From NCBI GenBank assembly GCA_016213595.1, contig JACRAA010000140.1, forward strand, positions 1 to 12,714: 12,714 nucleotides of DNA, written 5' to 3'. The translations under genes were made by a program, and so were the position numbers. Source of the DNA: Actinomycetota bacterium. Lineage in GTDB: Bacteria; Actinomycetota; Actinomycetes; Propionibacteriales; Propionibacteriaceae. Below, in pieces: positions 6,927 through 12,714 of this stretch. Numbering within the stretch: the stretch's first letter is position 1; each line of letters starts with the position of its first letter. Below the pieces are notes generated by a model. That model was not told the origin of the DNA and ran no database searches. It was given only the letters and a program-made list of their open reading frames with translations.

Positions 6927-6953
6927 CGCCTCGGGGAGGAGATCGGCGAGGCG
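6927..6953 (-). terminator. Hairpin after the 260-residue gene
   Basis: Arms CGCCTCG (6927-6933) and CGAGGCG (6947-6953) pair perfectly over 7 bases around a 13-base loop. The hairpin begins 13 bases after the stop codon of the minus-strand gene. There is no U-tract, as is common in high-GC actinobacteria. It would separate this gene from the thioredoxin-like operon. Confidence 0.4.
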
Positions 6954-6966
6954 TCGGGTCGCACGG

Positions 6967-7749
6967 TCAGCTGAAGTCGCCCTGGTGGACGGTGACGAAC
7001 AGGGCGAGCTGCGGGTCGACCCAGTCCGGCATGCTGCTGAAGCCGCGGCCGACCTTGCAGTAGAGCTCGTACATGTCGGTCGAGCGACCGTCGACGAACT
7101 CGATGGGCTCGCTGTACTCGTCGGCGCCGGGGTAGCGCTGCGAGACGACGTACTCGGCGCCCTCTCGGCGGAGGATGAACGTGCTGCAGTTGTACTCGAT
7201 GGTCGCCAGCACCCGCTCCTCGCCGAAACGGACGTCGGTGATGGGCGATGCGCCGCGGAGCGGGACCTGCTTGGGCGGCAGCCACTGGACGCCGGGGAGG
7301 TTCGCCATCCACCACGTGTGGGCGTCCGCCGAGAGGTTGTTCCACGGGATCGTCCGGGTGCGCAGGAAGGCGAGCGACGACTCCATGAGGTAGTCGGTGT
7401 CGGGGATGTCGAACCAGCCGACGATCTCCGCGACCAGCCGGATGGCGCCGTACTCGACCCATCCGCCGACGGGCTCGGCGACGACGCGGAGCTCGTGGAC
7501 GAACCGTACGGGGTCGGCCTTGGCGAAGGCCTCGAGGTCGGCGCACAGGTCGAGGGCACGCTGCTCGGCGGCCGGCAGTGCCTCCGTACGACGGATCCAG
7601 AACCGGCCGAAGAAGTCGAGGTCCTTCACGATCGTGCGGGGAAGCGCCTTGAGGTCGCGGCCGACACCGAAGCGGCTGCTGTTCGCGTCGTCCATCGTCG
7701 CCGTGCTCCCTCGGAGCCAGCTGAAGATGCCCACGTGTCCCTTCCCCAT
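6967..7749 (-). CDS. Hypothetical protein, 260 residues, unrecognised
   Basis: I do not recognise a family. The protein looks soluble. It has no signal peptide or long membrane segment, is rich in aromatic residues, and has a charged N-terminal part (DFFGRFWIRRTEALP). A central tryptophan-rich region follows (GGWVEYGAIRLVAEIVGWFDIP, and DAHTWWMANLPGVQW near residue 145). The C-terminal half looks beta-rich and ends WVDPQLALFVTVHQGDFS. Codon use with G/C-rich third positions and balanced amino-acid composition support a real gene. ATG 7749 has GGGAG 4 bases upstream. GTG 7734, starting GIFSWLRG, also has a purine-rich stretch before it and may be the true start. The gene is divergent from the small gene at 7930. 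Confidence 0.65.
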   Translation of the reverse strand: MGKGHVGIFSWLRGSTATMDDANSSRFGVGRDLKALPRTIVKDLDFFGRFWIRRTEALPAAEQRALDLCADLEAFAKADPVRFVHELRVVAEPVGGWVEYGAIRLVAEIVGWFDIPDTDYLMESSLAFLRTRTIPWNNLSADAHTWWMANLPGVQWLPPKQVPLRGASPITDVRFGEERVLATIEYNCSTFILRREGAEYVVSQRYPGADEYSEPIEFVDGRSTDMYELYCKVGRGFSSMPDWVDPQLALFVTVHQGDFS

Positions 7750-7929
7750 GGCGCTCCCATTGAGGCCACCTACCAGACCCTAGGGAGCGCCTCGTGACGC
7801 GGTAGGAAAGATGACAAGGTCCACATGAAGGTTCGCGAGGCCGGGGTCCGAGTTCCGCGGCCTTGACGCCATGGCCCGCCGCTCCGCTTGCCGGTGTACG
7901 GCAGACTATGGTGCGGCAAGGAGGTTCCC

Positions 7930-8118
7930 ATGACGAACCCGCTCGAAAGCATCCAACCGAGCCTGCGGTACCTGCGCGAGCAGCGCGAGCTCGAGAAGGT
8001 GTTCGTCGTCGACAACCCGGAGGGCGCCGACGGGCTCGGCCGCGTCGACCTCGGCTCCGGCCACATCAAGATCCCGGTGCGCAAGCCGATCGAGAAGCCG
8101 CCGGTCAGCGACGAGTAG
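7930..8118 (+). CDS. Small hypothetical protein, 62 residues
   Basis: The translation starts MTNPLESIQPSLRYLREQRE and ends KPIEKPPVSDE. A near-perfect ribosome site, AAGGAGG (7918-7924), lies 5 bases before ATG 7930, which is the strongest evidence that the gene is real. A charged helix (residues about 8-25) is followed by VFVVDNPEGAD and a beta-like segment GSGHIKIPVRKP. It is acidic and probably cytoplasmic, with no membrane segment or cysteine. I do not recognise a family. TATGGT at 7907-7912 could be a -10 box, but no matching -35 was found. It converges on the broken serine hydrolase gene with 57 bases between. Confidence 0.68.
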   Translation: MTNPLESIQPSLRYLREQRELEKVFVVDNPEGADGLGRVDLGSGHIKIPVRKPIEKPPVSDE

Positions 8119-8175
8119 CCGGCCGATCCCCTCAACGGGCTGGTCGTACGGGCTGCAGCGGGCCGTGCGGGTCGG

Positions 8176-9552
8176 TCAGCCCGCGGCGAGGTCGGCGACG
8201 TGCGCCATGTGGAGCGGTGAGGTCTGCCAGGCCAGGCCTGCCCCCGACTGGTCCACCTCGATCACGAGCACGTGCGGCGTGTCGGTGAAGCACAGCCTGA
8301 GGCGTGCGACGCCGCGGCTCGAGACGCCTGCCGCGAGCGCTACGGGCACCTCGGCGCCGCCCGTACGGATCGCCTGGCGTCGCCAGGGCCCGCGGCTGGT
8401 CAGCGACACCGGCTCGCCCTCGAGCGCGAACGAGACCGAGAAGACATCCCCGTCCCGCCGCACCTCGAGGTCGGCGACGTCCGGAAGGTGCAGCTGCTCC
8501 GCACCGACGGCGAGCGCCGGCCGGACCGGTACCGGGCCAGAGTGGCTCCAGGCCCCCTGCGTGCCGGAGTCCTTGGGCCTGCGGAGCGACAGCGCGGCGA
8601 GACGCTCGGCTCTCCCGGGACCGCCGGTCTCGCTGAGGTGCGGTCGCGCGCCGGGCCGGAGGTGCGGCACGAGGTGCTGCCAGACGAGGTCGAGCACCGG
8701 CTGCGAGGTGACTCCCTGGGCCGAGGTGATCGCGATGACGGTCTCCGTGTCGGGCAGCACGAGGGCGTACTGGCCGTACGCACCGTCGAGGCGGAAGCCC
8801 TCGCGACTCAGCCAGACCTGGTAGCCGTACCCGAAGTTCCACTCGGGGTTGGGCTCCTGCGTCGCGACGTGCCGTGTGGCGGCCAGCTCCACCCACCCCG
8901 TCGGCAGCACCTAGCGTCCCTGCCAGCGCCCGCCGGAGGCGTAGACCTGGCCGATGGCGGCCAGGGCCCGGGTCGTGAGGTGAGCGCCGGTGAAGCCGTA
9001 CTCGCTGCCCCGCGCATCGGTGTCCCAGGTGAGGTCGATCCCCAGCGGCTCGAGCAGCCGGGGCCGGAGGTAGTCGACGAGCGAGCTGCCCGTCACGGTA
9101 CGAACGACCTCGCCCACCGCCCAGCTCGCCCCGTTGTTGTAGACGTGCCGCGACCCCACCGGGGTCTGCGGCTCGACGGCCCAGAACGAGTCCGCGACGC
9201 CCGTACGGATGTCGGACGCGAAGTCGAGGGTGTCGGCATCGTGCCCGGTCGTCATGGACAGGAGGTGATGGAACGTCAGCTCCCGGCGCCGCCCCTCCAC
9301 GGGGAACGGCATGTCGATGAGGTCGACGACCTTGTCGTCGAGGTGGACCAGCCCCTCCGCGAGGGCGAAGGCGGCCGCGGTGGCCATGACCGTCTTGCTC
9401 ACCGAGTAGACGAGCTGGCGGTCGTCGGCCCGGTACGGGTCCCAGTACGCCTCCCACAGGATGCCGTCCGGGTTGCGGACGACGATCGAGTGGAGCGCGA
9501 CCTGCGGGTCGGCCGCGGCGGCGTCGATGAGGGCGAGAACAGGATCAGTCAC
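8176..9552 (-). pseudogene. Serine hydrolase (beta-lactamase fold) with in-frame amber stop
   Basis: One frame encodes a serine beta-lactamase-like hydrolase of about 458 residues, but TAG at 8913-8911 cuts it after residue 213. The SxxK motif is SVSK (Ser50, Lys53) and the YxN motif is Y138-N-N140. The fold then runs on past the stop: GRWQGR, amber, VLPTGWVELA, then FGYGYQVWL and LDGAYGQYALVLPD, which resembles the third active-site region. A domain with no clear assignment ends the protein. Reading is in phase on both sides, with no frameshift. CAG (Gln) to TAG is a one-base change that would fit WQGR-Q-VLP. GTG 9552 is chosen because TAGTGT lies 7 bases upstream, as for a leaderless mRNA. 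Such enzymes hydrolyse esters, peptides or beta-lactams; the substrate here is unknown. Confidence 0.82.
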
Positions 9553-9559
9553 GGGCACG

Positions 9560-9565
9560 ACACTA
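9560..9565 (-). promoter_or_regulatory. -10 box for leaderless serine hydrolase mRNA
   Basis: On the minus strand, TAGTGT (9565-9560) fits TANNNT and ends 7 bases before GTG 9552. No ribosome site precedes this GTG, which agrees with a leaderless start. Confidence 0.42.
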
Positions 9566-9622
9566 GCCACGACACTCGTGACGATGAGTCTCCGGTCCTG
9601 CCGCACCGGCCGTGGGCGACCG

Positions 9623-9628
9623 TACGAT
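9623..9628 (+). promoter_or_regulatory. -10 box for leaderless fprA mRNA
   Basis: TACGAT (9623-9628) matches 5 of 6 bases of TATAAT and ends 6 bases before GTG 9635. Transcription would begin at, or within a base of, the start codon. No Shine-Dalgarno sequence is present. It is back to back with the serine hydrolase promoter in an 82-base divergent region. Confidence 0.55.
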
Positions 9629-9634
9629 GCGAGA

Positions 9635-11071
9635 GTGGCAGAGCCGAGGCGGGTCGCGATCATCGGGGCGGGTCCGTCCGGCATCTTCGCGGCGCAGGCC
9701 CTTCTCAACCACCCCGGCATCCAGATCGACCTGTTCGACCGGCTGCCGACGCCGTACGGACTGCTCCGCTACGGCGTCGCTCCGGATCACACGTCGATCA
9801 AGGGCATGGGCGTCGCGCTGGCCCGGGTGTTCGACTCGCCGGACGTACGGTTCCTCGGCAACGTGGAGCTCGGGCGGGACGTGACGCGCGAGGAGCTGCT
9901 CGGTGCGTACGACGCGGTGATCTATGCGGCCGGCGCGGCCGAGGACGCGGAGATGGCGGTTCCCGGCGAGAACCTGCCCGGCAGCCAGTCGGCCCGGTCG
10001 TTCGTTGCCTGGTACTCGGGTCACCCCGACGCCGTCCCGTTCCGGCTCACGGGAGTGCGGTCGGTCGTCACTGTCGGCGTCGGCAACGTCGCGGTGGACG
10101 TGTCCCGCATCCTGTGCAAGAGCGTGGCCGAGCTCACCCCGACCGACATGCCCGATGCGGTGCTCAACGAGCTGCGGGGGCACGAGGTCCGGGACGTCTG
10201 GGTCGTGGGCCGACGGGGGCCGGAGCACGCGTCGTTCACGACCACCGAGCTCCGCGAGCTGCTGACGCTGCCCGAGGTCCAGCCGGTCGTGCACGACGAT
10301 CTCGACGGGCTCGACGTCACGACGCTCGACCGGCGGCCGCGTGCCAACATAGAGGCGATGCGCGCCGCGAAGCAGCGCGACGTACCGGACGCCTCCATGC
10401 GGCTGCACCTGCTGTTCTGGCACCGGCCCGTCGAGATCCGGGGCAACCGTCGCGTCTCAGGCATCACCCTCGAGCGGACAGCCCTCGACGCCGACGGGCG
10501 GCTCATCGGCACGGGCGAGGACCGCACCGTGGAGTGCGAGCTCGTGCTGCGGGCGATCGGGTACCGCGCCACGCCACTCCCGGGAGTGCCTTTCGACGAG
10601 GCTCGGGGCGTCATCCCCAACCGCTCGGGACGCGTGGTGAACGCCTGCGGCGAGGTGGCGCCTCGCGAGTACGCCGTCGGGTGGATCAAGCGCGGACCGA
10701 CCGGCGTGATCGGTACGAACAAGTCGGACGCCGCTGAGACGGTCGCAGCGCTCGCCGAGGACCTGGAGGACGAGGAGATGTCGCGCCCCGGGTGGGGCGA
10801 CACTGCTCCGCTCGAGGCCGTCGACGAGCTGTTGCGGCGCAAGGGGCTGACCCCGACCTCGTACGCCGACTGGATGCGGATCGACGCCGCCGAGACGGCG
10901 CTCGGAGGGCGGTACGGCCGGGCGCGCACCAAGATCGCGACCTGGGACGAGCTCCTGGACATCGCACGAGGCCCGGGGTCGGTGTCGTCACGCCGAGGTG
11001 GCGGTGGAGCACAGGGTGGACAACACGGGGGAGTAGACGGTGGAGTGCACGGTGGACAACCCGGTGGATGA
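9635..11071 (+). CDS. fprA: FprA-type ferredoxin/adrenodoxin-NADP+ reductase
   Basis: This 478-residue flavoprotein is predicted to pass electrons between NADPH and ferredoxin in the cytoplasm. The FAD Rossmann motif GAGPSG is at residues 11-16 (VAIIGAGPSGIFAAQ). PYGLLRYGVAPDH follows. The NADPH motif VGVGNVAVD is near 147-155, and GWIKRGPTGVIGTNKSDA near 349 closes the FAD site. The order and spacing match mycobacterial FprA and adrenodoxin reductase, which have about 455 residues in bacteria. There is no ferredoxin domain. GTG 9635 is supported by the start of homology and the leaderless -10 box. Beyond about residue 453 a glycine/glutamine/histidine tail (GGAQGGQHGGVDGG and so on) appears foreign to the family and overlies GGTGGACAA repeats; loss of the original stop is possible. 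Confidence 0.93.
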   Translation: MAEPRRVAIIGAGPSGIFAAQALLNHPGIQIDLFDRLPTPYGLLRYGVAPDHTSIKGMGVALARVFDSPDVRFLGNVELGRDVTREELLGAYDAVIYAAGAAEDAEMAVPGENLPGSQSARSFVAWYSGHPDAVPFRLTGVRSVVTVGVGNVAVDVSRILCKSVAELTPTDMPDAVLNELRGHEVRDVWVVGRRGPEHASFTTTELRELLTLPEVQPVVHDDLDGLDVTTLDRRPRANIEAMRAAKQRDVPDASMRLHLLFWHRPVEIRGNRRVSGITLERTALDADGRLIGTGEDRTVECELVLRAIGYRATPLPGVPFDEARGVIPNRSGRVVNACGEVAPREYAVGWIKRGPTGVIGTNKSDAAETVAALAEDLEDEEMSRPGWGDTAPLEAVDELLRRKGLTPTSYADWMRIDAAETALGGRYGRARTKIATWDELLDIARGPGSVSSRRGGGGAQGGQHGGVDGGVHGGQPGG

Positions 11072-11157
11072 CCTGTTCGCAACCTGTGGGCAGAATTGCG
11101 GCTGAGCGTGCCCGGCTGTGTACAGAAGAAAATGCGAAGAAGAATGTTCAGAATGGC

Positions 11158-11186
11158 TTGACGACGGGTGCGCCGGGCGATAGAAA
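11158..11186 (+). promoter_or_regulatory. Promoter of RNA candidate A
   Basis: TTGACG (11158-11163), a 17-base spacer, then TAGAAA (11181-11186). The expected start is near 11193. GTTCAGAA (11146-11153) lies 4 bases before the -35 box, in a place similar to the palindrome upstream of promoter B. Confidence 0.55.
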
Positions 11187-11192
11187 TTACCC

Positions 11193-11374
11193 ATCGCAAG
11201 GCCGCAAGGAAATGCGATGAAGGATCTGACGAAGTGCTCTGTACGGCGGGTTCGCCCGTCGCGCCGCTCGATGGCGGGCCGTGGGGGCATGGAGTTGGAT
11301 GCTTCGACCGCGAAGCCATCATCCGGTCACTGGAAGGGCCCGTCGAACGACTCATACTCGCTCGCGGGCCCTTT
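11193..11374 (+). ncRNA. Structured RNA candidate A, about 182 nt
   Basis: Predicted from promoter and 3' hairpin. Four hairpins are visible. One closes with CATCGC/GCGATG, its first bases at the predicted start (11192-11219), and holds GCAAGGAAA in its loop. A 7-base stem with a TTCG loop is at 11244-11261. GATGCTTCG pairs with CGAAGCCATC (11298-11320, one bulge). The 3' GGGCCC hairpin is at 11334-11373. The block CCGCAAGGAAATGCG (11202-11216) is 14/15 identical to candidate B, and the distance from it to the 3' hairpin is 132 bases against 136 in B. A short frame from ATG 11217 has AAGGA 6 bases upstream, but B lacks that start and the frame has non-native composition, so RNA is preferred. 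I do not recognise a known family. Confidence 0.5.
11334..11373 (+). terminator. GGGCCC hairpin, copy 1
   Basis: AAGGGCCCG (11334-11342) pairs with CGGGCCCTT (11365-11373) over 9 bases. CGA/TCG inside extends the stem past one bulged base. The loop and descending arm, 11344-11373, are identical over 30 bases to copy 2 at 11742-11771. It is followed by TTTCGC without a long U-tract. It probably ends RNA candidate A, but conservation of the loop itself is more than termination needs. Confidence 0.65.
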
Positions 11375-11537
11375 CGCATGCACGGGTTTCGGCGGCGAGC
11401 AGCACTGGACCAGCTGGAACGCCAGGCTCTCACGTCCACCCCGTTGCTGTGCACAAGTCTGTTAACAAGCGGTGCAGAAGTGGTGGACAACCTGCTCTTG
11501 TCGGTGAATAAACAGGGACCATAATTCCAGGGGTGTA

Positions 11538-11549
11538 GTTCTGGAGAAC
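11538..11549. promoter_or_regulatory. 12-base palindrome upstream of promoter B
   Basis: GTTCTGGAGAAC is a perfect 5+2+5 palindrome ending 3 bases before the -35 box of RNA candidate B. This is a typical place for an activator or repressor. It is not a LexA box, which has GAAC before GTTC. A weaker version, GTTCAGAA, lies at the same place before promoter A. Confidence 0.35.
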
Positions 11550-11552
11550 CTC

Positions 11553-11582
11553 TTGCGCGACAAGTGGCGCCGGGCATATAAA
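11553..11582 (+). promoter_or_regulatory. Promoter of RNA candidate B
   Basis: TTGCGC (11553-11558), an 18-base spacer, then TATAAA (11577-11582), a strong -10 box in otherwise GC-rich DNA. The expected start is near 11589. Confidence 0.58.
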
Positions 11583-11588
11583 TCTCTT

Positions 11589-11772
11589 ACGCGATTCCGC
11601 AAGGAAAAGCGGGGCAACACGAAGGATTGATCGGCGCCTGAGGACTTCGGTCCGAGGAAGTTCGCACGGTGGGTGCGGTGCCGCTCAGGACGTCGAGTTG
11701 TCGGTCCGGCGACCACCGCGCTGACCAAACAGAAGGGCCCACGAACGACTCATACTCGCTCGCGGGCCCTTC
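11589..11772 (+). ncRNA. Structured RNA candidate B, about 184 nt, paralogue of A
   Basis: It has the same layout as candidate A, 395-398 bases downstream. CCGCAAGGAAAAGCG (11597-11611) forms a hairpin, with TTCCGC pairing with GCGGGG, and AAGGAAAA in the loop. GAAGGAT follows, as in A. GGAC-TTCG-GTCC (11642-11653) is a canonical C(UUCG)G tetraloop hairpin. CCTGAG (11637-11642) can pair with CTCAGG (11684-11689). The 3' GGGCCC hairpin ends the unit. The middle part differs in sequence from A while overall length is kept. No start codon follows the AAGGA motif at the place of the ATG in A, which argues against a conserved peptide. Confidence 0.5.
11732..11772 (+). terminator. GGGCCC hairpin, copy 2
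   Basis: GAAGGGCCC (11732-11740) pairs with GGGCCCTTC (11764-11772) over 9 bases. The bases at the junction differ from copy 1 (one A instead of GT), yet CGA/TCG pairing inside the stem is kept. This points to conservation of structure as well as of the loop. It lies 139 bases before the SPFH gene. Confidence 0.65.
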
Positions 11773-11789
11773 GCCTGTGTCGGGGTGCT

Positions 11790-11806
11790 GGCCTCCTCCA
11801 GAGGCC
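11790..11806. terminator. Small GC hairpin
   Basis: GGCCTC (11790-11795) and GAGGCC (11801-11806) pair perfectly around a 5-base loop. It may back up the GGGCCC hairpin as a terminator. There is no U-tract. Confidence 0.25.
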
Positions 11807-11880
11807 GCCGGGCCCAGCGGCTCACCTCGGCTGCTTCCAGGAGATTTGCATGCGGCCCCACGCCGGCGAGCGAGGGTTCC

Positions 11881-11886
11881 TAGACT
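11881..11886 (+). promoter_or_regulatory. Possible -10 box of the SPFH gene
   Basis: TAGACT (11881-11886) fits TANNNT and would start transcription near 11893. That leaves a leader of about 19 bases carrying the GGAG ribosome site at 11903-11906. No good -35 box was found. Confidence 0.35.
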
Positions 11887-11911
11887 CGATCGTGACGAGA
11901 TCGGAGCCGTA

Positions 11912-12714
11912 ATGACCACACAGCCGCAGTTCGAACAAGCCCCCCAGCACACCGCCCCGCCGACAGTGGGAGAAGCGGGCTACCGTGCGCCCCTCGCAGA
12001 CGAGCTGGGCTACCAGCTTCCTGACCCCTCGTATGCCGGCCAGGATCTCCAGGTCACCGAGCCCGCCCTCCCCAAGGCTGTACCCGTAGGCCACAGCGGC
12101 GTCCGCGTCACCGTCGAGGAGCGAGCTGCGTGGTCGATGCCCGGCGGGGCGGCACTGATCGTCCTGCTCATCCTCGGGCTCGTCGCAGTCGGCCTGGGCG
12201 TCCTCGGGGCTGTCATCAGCGCGACGGCCCTCACCGTGCTGGGCGTGGTGCTCTTCGTGGCCATGTACTTCGGGCTCACGTCGCTGACCGTCATCCAGCC
12301 AGGCGAGACCAAGGTCCTCCAGTTCCTCGGTGGATACGTCGGGACCATCCGCAAGGCCGGGCTCCAGCTGACGACGCCCTTCACCACGAAGCGCCGGGTG
12401 TCGGTGAAGGTCAACAACTTCGAGACCCACGAGCTCAAGGTCAACGACTCCGCGGGCAACCCCGTGAACATCGCCGCGATCATCGTCTGGCAGGTCTCCG
12501 ACACGGCCAAGGCGACGTTCGCCGTTGAGAACTCCCAGCACTTCGTCGAGGTGCAGGCTGAGGCTGCGCTCCGGCATGTCGCGTCCACCCACCCGTACGA
12601 CAATGCCGACCCGGGCGAGGAGAGCCTCCGGGGGTCGACGGAGCTCGTCGCCGCTGAGCTCGCCCAGGAGGTCGCGGCCCGTGTCGCGATCGCCGGCATC
12701 GAGATCGTGGAGGC
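11912..12714 (+). CDS. SPFH/Band 7 domain membrane protein (3' end outside window)
   Basis: The frame runs from ATG 11912 off the right edge, 267 codons. GGAG lies 5 bases before ATG. A polar, Gln/Pro-rich N-terminal region of about 75 residues (MTTQPQFEQAPQHTAPP) precedes two hydrophobic segments near residues 78-102 and 104-122. The SPFH domain then starts at LTVIQPGETKVLQFLGGYVG (from about 124) and continues with KVNNFETHELKVND, GNPVNIAAIIVWQVSD and TELVAAELAQEVAARVAIAGIEIVE. SPFH proteins oligomerise at the membrane and organise microdomains or partner proteases; the partner here is not visible. The double hairpin, instead of one anchor, suits the slipin-like actinobacterial group. The C-terminal part is missing, so full length and fusion partners are unknown. 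Confidence 0.88.
   Translation, partial: MTTQPQFEQAPQHTAPPTVGEAGYRAPLADELGYQLPDPSYAGQDLQVTEPALPKAVPVGHSGVRVTVEERAAWSMPGGAALIVLLILGLVAVGLGVLGAVISATALTVLGVVLFVAMYFGLTSLTVIQPGETKVLQFLGGYVGTIRKAGLQLTTPFTTKRRVSVKVNNFETHELKVNDSAGNPVNIAAIIVWQVSDTAKATFAVENSQHFVEVQAEAALRHVASTHPYDNADPGEESLRGSTELVAAELAQEVAARVAIAGIEIVE

Larger units (their letters stand above)
11072..11911. other. 840-base region without a protein gene
   Basis: No convincing protein gene was found. Open frames here have mixed third-position bases, unlike the neighbouring genes. The region is locally more AT-rich, especially 11120-11160 and 11500-11590. It contains two tandem RNA candidates with their promoters, two near-identical GGGCCC hairpins, DnaA-box-like words (GGTGGACAA at 11482, TGTGCACAA at 11448; two more lie just upstream in the fprA tail) and a 12-base palindrome at 11538. 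From 11774 to 11911 only a small hairpin and the presumed SPFH promoter are visible. Confidence 0.6.

Noticed and set aside
8272..10737. Very long plus-strand open frame (821 codons)
   Set aside because: It is antisense to the serine hydrolase and then out of frame across fprA. It is Arg/Gly/Asp-rich with no recognisable domain; high GC makes such open shadows common.
11217..11465. Possible 82-residue protein with a fair ribosome site
   Set aside because: Not excluded for the first codons, but B has no start at the matching place, the frame runs through the hairpin, and the composition is unlike real genes here.
11010..11500. Replication origin
   Set aside because: DnaA-box-like words are few and imperfect, and no dnaA, dnaN, repA or partition gene is nearby.
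11168..11524. Possible 118-residue protein across RNA candidate A
   Set aside because: Third-position bases are mixed, it overlaps the promoter, and the frame is not kept in candidate B.
11538..11549. LexA (SOS) box
   Set aside because: The half-sites are in the opposite order (GTTC..GAAC) and too close together.
11334..11772. Attachment sites or element ends (direct repeats flanking about 360 bases)
   Set aside because: No integrase, transposase or tRNA; the shared block lies in a hairpin and other shared blocks keep register, which fits duplication of an RNA gene better.

Overview
The window is high-GC, gene-dense DNA with GTG and TTG start options, strong G/C bias at third codon positions, leaderless gene starts (TANNNT a few bases before the start codon) and a DtxR/IdeR-type iron box. 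This fits a chromosomal segment of an actinobacterium. Genus cannot be set from the sequence alone. No tRNA, rRNA, insertion sequence, integrase or CRISPR array was seen.

Layout. 1-749 (-): N-terminal part of a glycogen-debranching-type protein. 750-917: divergent intergenic region with an iron-box-controlled promoter. 918-1769 (+): orphan EfeU/FTR1-type iron permease. 1770-2043: convergent intergenic region with a nested palindrome cluster and a 22-bp tandem repeat. 2044-5453 (-): a compact operon reading MEMO-like protein, AMMECR1-domain protein, AmmeMemoRadiSam radical SAM enzyme, then a duplicated DMT/YdcZ-type transporter. 5516-6855 (-): a thioredoxin-fold protein that has lost its CxxC, overlapping a DUF4862-type protein by 4 bases. 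6967-7749 (-): unrecognised 260-residue protein. 7930-8118 (+): unrecognised 62-residue protein. 8176-9552 (-): serine hydrolase interrupted by one in-frame amber codon. 9635-11071 (+): FprA-type ferredoxin-NADP reductase with an odd glycine-rich tail. 11072-11911: 840 bases without a convincing protein gene. 11912-end (+): N-terminal part of an SPFH/Band 7 membrane protein.

How the genes relate. EfeU and its iron box are an iron-uptake unit. The MEMO/AMMECR1/radical SAM trio is a widespread module whose substrate is not established; here it shares an operon with a small-molecule transporter. The serine hydrolase and fprA diverge from an 82-base region, and both appear to be leaderless.

The most unusual part is 11150-11775. 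It appears to hold two tandem, paralogous, structured non-coding RNAs of about 183 nt. Each has a sigma70-like promoter, a 5' hairpin with AAGGAAA in its loop, a variable middle with a TTCG tetraloop hairpin, and a 3' GGGCCC hairpin. A 30-base block spanning the 3' hairpin loop and its descending arm is identical in both copies. I do not recognise this family.
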